Below, piece by piece: positions 21,830 to 23,404 of a stretch of 23,404 nt of DNA. The notes beneath the pieces were generated by a model. That model worked only from the letters and a program-made list of their open reading frames with translations, searched no databases and was not told where the DNA came from. Numbering within the stretch: position 1 is the stretch's first letter; each line of letters begins with the position of its first letter. A program made the position numbers and the translations under genes. Source of the DNA: a virus. The DNA is taken from positions 1 to 23,404 of the IMG/VR virus record IMGVR_UViG_3300035698_005834; one strand, written 5' to 3'.

Positions 21830-23000
21830 GGCATTTAATGGGTCTGGCGTTTTCCAACGTCTTCATAATTGGGTAAATGATGCAGCGGCGAATATCAAAA
21901 TACGTGCAGATCGTATGGATGCTGAAATGGACGGATTTGCATCTGGATTAAGCACTTGTATAACAAAAGATGGTCAAACTACGATTGCAGCTAACCTGCC
22001 AATGGCTGGCTTTAAGCATACAGCGGTAGGTGCCTCTAGTGCTAGAACGGACTACACAAGGCTAGACCAATCACAGGACGGCAAGCTTGCGTGGGCTGCG
22101 GCTGGTGGTACGGCTGATGTTATTACGGCCTCTTATGGGATCACATTAAGCGCGCTTGTGGATGGGCAGCTTTGTTATATTCGTGCAAGCGCTGCCAATG
22201 CCACTACCACACCAACGTTCTCGCCTGACGGGTTAACAGCTCGCGTGATTGTCAAAGAGGGTGGAGCGGCTCTTGTTGCTGGGGATATTGCAGGCGCAGG
22301 CCATGAGTTGATTCTGCGCTATGATTTATCAAATACACGCTGGGAGTTAATGAACCCAAAATCAGAAGTATTCACTTTAGATGATAATTCGGTGACCAAC
22401 GCTAAGCTTGCACAAGTAGATACGGCTACAATTAAAGGCCGCACAACGGCGGGCACTGGCAATGTAGAAGATTTGACGGCAACTCAAGGGCGTGGAGTGC
22501 TAGACGTTTATTCAACAGCTCAAGTTGATGCAGCGGTGGCAGCGGCTGGGATTTATAAACAAATAGTATCTAGCGTTTTAGTTACTACACCCACAGTATC
22601 CGGTGATATTCCCATTGATAATACAATCCCGCAAAATACAGAGGGGACGGAAGTATTTTCACTAGCCATTACACCTACAAGCGGTTCAAGCACACTGATT
22701 TTTGATGTGATAGTTATAGGGGATACTGATTCGACAAATTTTTTCACCAAGTTTGCACTCTTTAAAGATAGTGGCACTAGCGCAGTTGCGGCATCTCCTT
22801 TACCTCTTTTAAGTTCTACTTTTCCCAATACATGTACGGCCAGATTTATAATAGCTGCGGGCTCAACATCCGCTGCCACATATAAATTAAGAATGGGTAT
22901 CAATGGTGGTGCAAATTTCCAATTAAACGCAAATGGTGGAACGCGAATATTTGGGGGTGTTTGTCAATCAAGTATAACCATAACTGAGGTTTCAACATAA
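21828..23000 (+). CDS. Tail fibre / receptor-binding protein
   Basis: 390 aa, with a perfect AGGAGG ribosome site, pointing to high expression. The N-terminal ~75 residues (FNGSGVFQRLHNWVNDAAANIKIRADRMDAEMDGF, cited in part; TKDGQTT, ANLPMAGFKHT) are the conserved attachment domain of Bcep22-like podophage fibres that docks to the tail. The central part (90-220) is beta-rich (IRASAANATTTPTFSPDGL). VFTLDDNSVTNAKLAQVDTATIKGR (about 180-205) is the short helix/beta motif found in many trimeric fibres. The C-terminal part (240-390) is a beta-sandwich-like tip, the likely receptor contact. It ends in a TAATG overlap with the lectin-like gene. Confidence 0.85.
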   Translation: MAFNGSGVFQRLHNWVNDAAANIKIRADRMDAEMDGFASGLSTCITKDGQTTIAANLPMAGFKHTAVGASSARTDYTRLDQSQDGKLAWAAAGGTADVITASYGITLSALVDGQLCYIRASAANATTTPTFSPDGLTARVIVKEGGAALVAGDIAGAGHELILRYDLSNTRWELMNPKSEVFTLDDNSVTNAKLAQVDTATIKGRTTAGTGNVEDLTATQGRGVLDVYSTAQVDAAVAAAGIYKQIVSSVLVTTPTVSGDIPIDNTIPQNTEGTEVFSLAITPTSGSSTLIFDVIVIGDTDSTNFFTKFALFKDSGTSAVAASPLPLLSSTFPNTCTARFIIAAGSTSAATYKLRMGINGGANFQLNANGGTRIFGGVCQSSITITEVST

Positions 23001-23404
23001 TGGTATTGCAGCTTAGAAATAGAATTGGCTTAAACCGTGGCGGGTCATTCTCTCCTATTAATCTAGTTAACCTCAGTCTTTGGTTGGATGCTTACGAAGC
23101 AAAGACCCTCATCACTGATGGCGCTGCCCAGTTTACAGCGACTAATAGCGAATACCTATCACGCGCAGACGCGGTAGGTGGTGTTTTTGATTTTGGCAGC
23201 CGCACTAGTAGCTTTACGGTTTTTGGTTGGTTGAGACTTGATAGTTTAACAGGCACCCGCTGGATAGCGGGAAAGTACAACACCACTGGCGATAAGCGTT
23301 CCTACGGTTTACAGTACGAAGATTCTTCCCCGGATGCTTTTCACTTTTACATCAGCACAGACGGAACCAACCCGGGTAAGACTACGGTATCTATCACCTC
23401 TACA
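23000..23404 (+). CDS. LamG/concanavalin-like fibre protein (5' part only)
   Basis: The frame opens at ATG 23000, in a TAATG overlap with the fibre gene, and stays open for 135 codons to the window edge. After a short start (MVLQLRNRIGLNRGGSFSP) comes NLSLWLDAYEAKTL, then TATNSEYLSRADAVGGVFDFGS, SFTVFGWLRLDSL, RWIAGKYNTTGDKRSYGL and FHFYISTDG. This is the strand order of a LamG-like jellyroll that binds sugars or surface polymers. It lacks the attachment domain of the previous gene, so it may cap that fibre or act as a second adhesin. Full length and C-terminal domains cannot be seen. Confidence 0.8.
   Translation, partial: MVLQLRNRIGLNRGGSFSPINLVNLSLWLDAYEAKTLITDGAAQFTATNSEYLSRADAVGGVFDFGSRTSSFTVFGWLRLDSLTGTRWIAGKYNTTGDKRSYGLQYEDSSPDAFHFYISTDGTNPGKTTVSITST

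Noticed and set aside
1-23404. CRISPR array, tRNA gene, insertion sequence, integrase or attachment site
   Set aside because: I looked for regularly spaced repeats, cloverleaf-like segments, transposase or recombinase motifs and long terminal repeats, and saw none.

Overview
This window is a tailed-phage (or prophage) genome segment of roughly 42% G+C. It reads as a short-tailed (podovirus) phage with a P22/Bcep22-type virion plan. The evidence is the gene order terminase small, terminase large, P22-type portal, acidic scaffold, major coat, decoration protein, head-tail adaptor, propeller-like tail hub, GNAT-like protein, ejection-type proteins and tail fibres, with no tape measure or sheath. 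The host is probably a proteobacterium. A DUF6456-like protein (a family mainly known from alphaproteobacteria) hints at an alphaproteobacterial host, but that is inference. No integrase, repressor or lysis gene is visible, so lifestyle cannot be decided.

Left arm (1-5577, minus strand): an early operon. A near-consensus promoter (TTGACA, 17 bp, TATAAC; 5220-5248) reads leftward through a zinc-ribbon microprotein, an NTG-repeat protein, an Ala/Ser-repeat protein, a 41-aa protein, a one-helix membrane protein and a 76-aa protein. After a structured 142-bp leader come a Toprim primase/helicase, a RusA-like resolvase, a 51-aa protein and a protein that runs off the left edge. Most genes are coupled by TAATG or short overlaps. 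A GTATAAC direct-repeat element sits on the promoter, and a second copy lies about 320 bp away in the opposite orientation.

Middle (5453-6680): an AT-rich, largely non-coding divide with degenerate AATTCCGTAAT repeats and AT palindromes, possibly the origin or switch region. It is followed by one rightward regulator-like gene (6004-6510). Immediately downstream lies a strong promoter (TTGACT, 18 bp, TATAAT), a cluster of palindromes, and a strong intrinsic terminator about 55-90 nt after the predicted start of transcription. All the late genes lie beyond that terminator. This is the layout of the lambda Q / pR' / tR' late switch, with the 6004-6510 product in the place of Q.

Right arm (6681-23404, plus strand): one long late operon encoding DNA packaging, the capsid, the neck and tail, ejection-type proteins and two successive fibre or lectin-like proteins; the last is cut by the window edge. 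It is interrupted by a probable moron at 21622-21792 on the opposite strand. That gene has its own promoter, whose predicted start would give a leaderless mRNA, and it is bracketed by an 11-bp direct repeat.

The most interesting signals are the Q-like late switch with a candidate new antiterminator or activator, the paired GTATAAC operators, the leaderless moron, a minimal S74-type self-cleaving domain on a non-fibre protein, and a scaffold with the same short helix motif at both ends.
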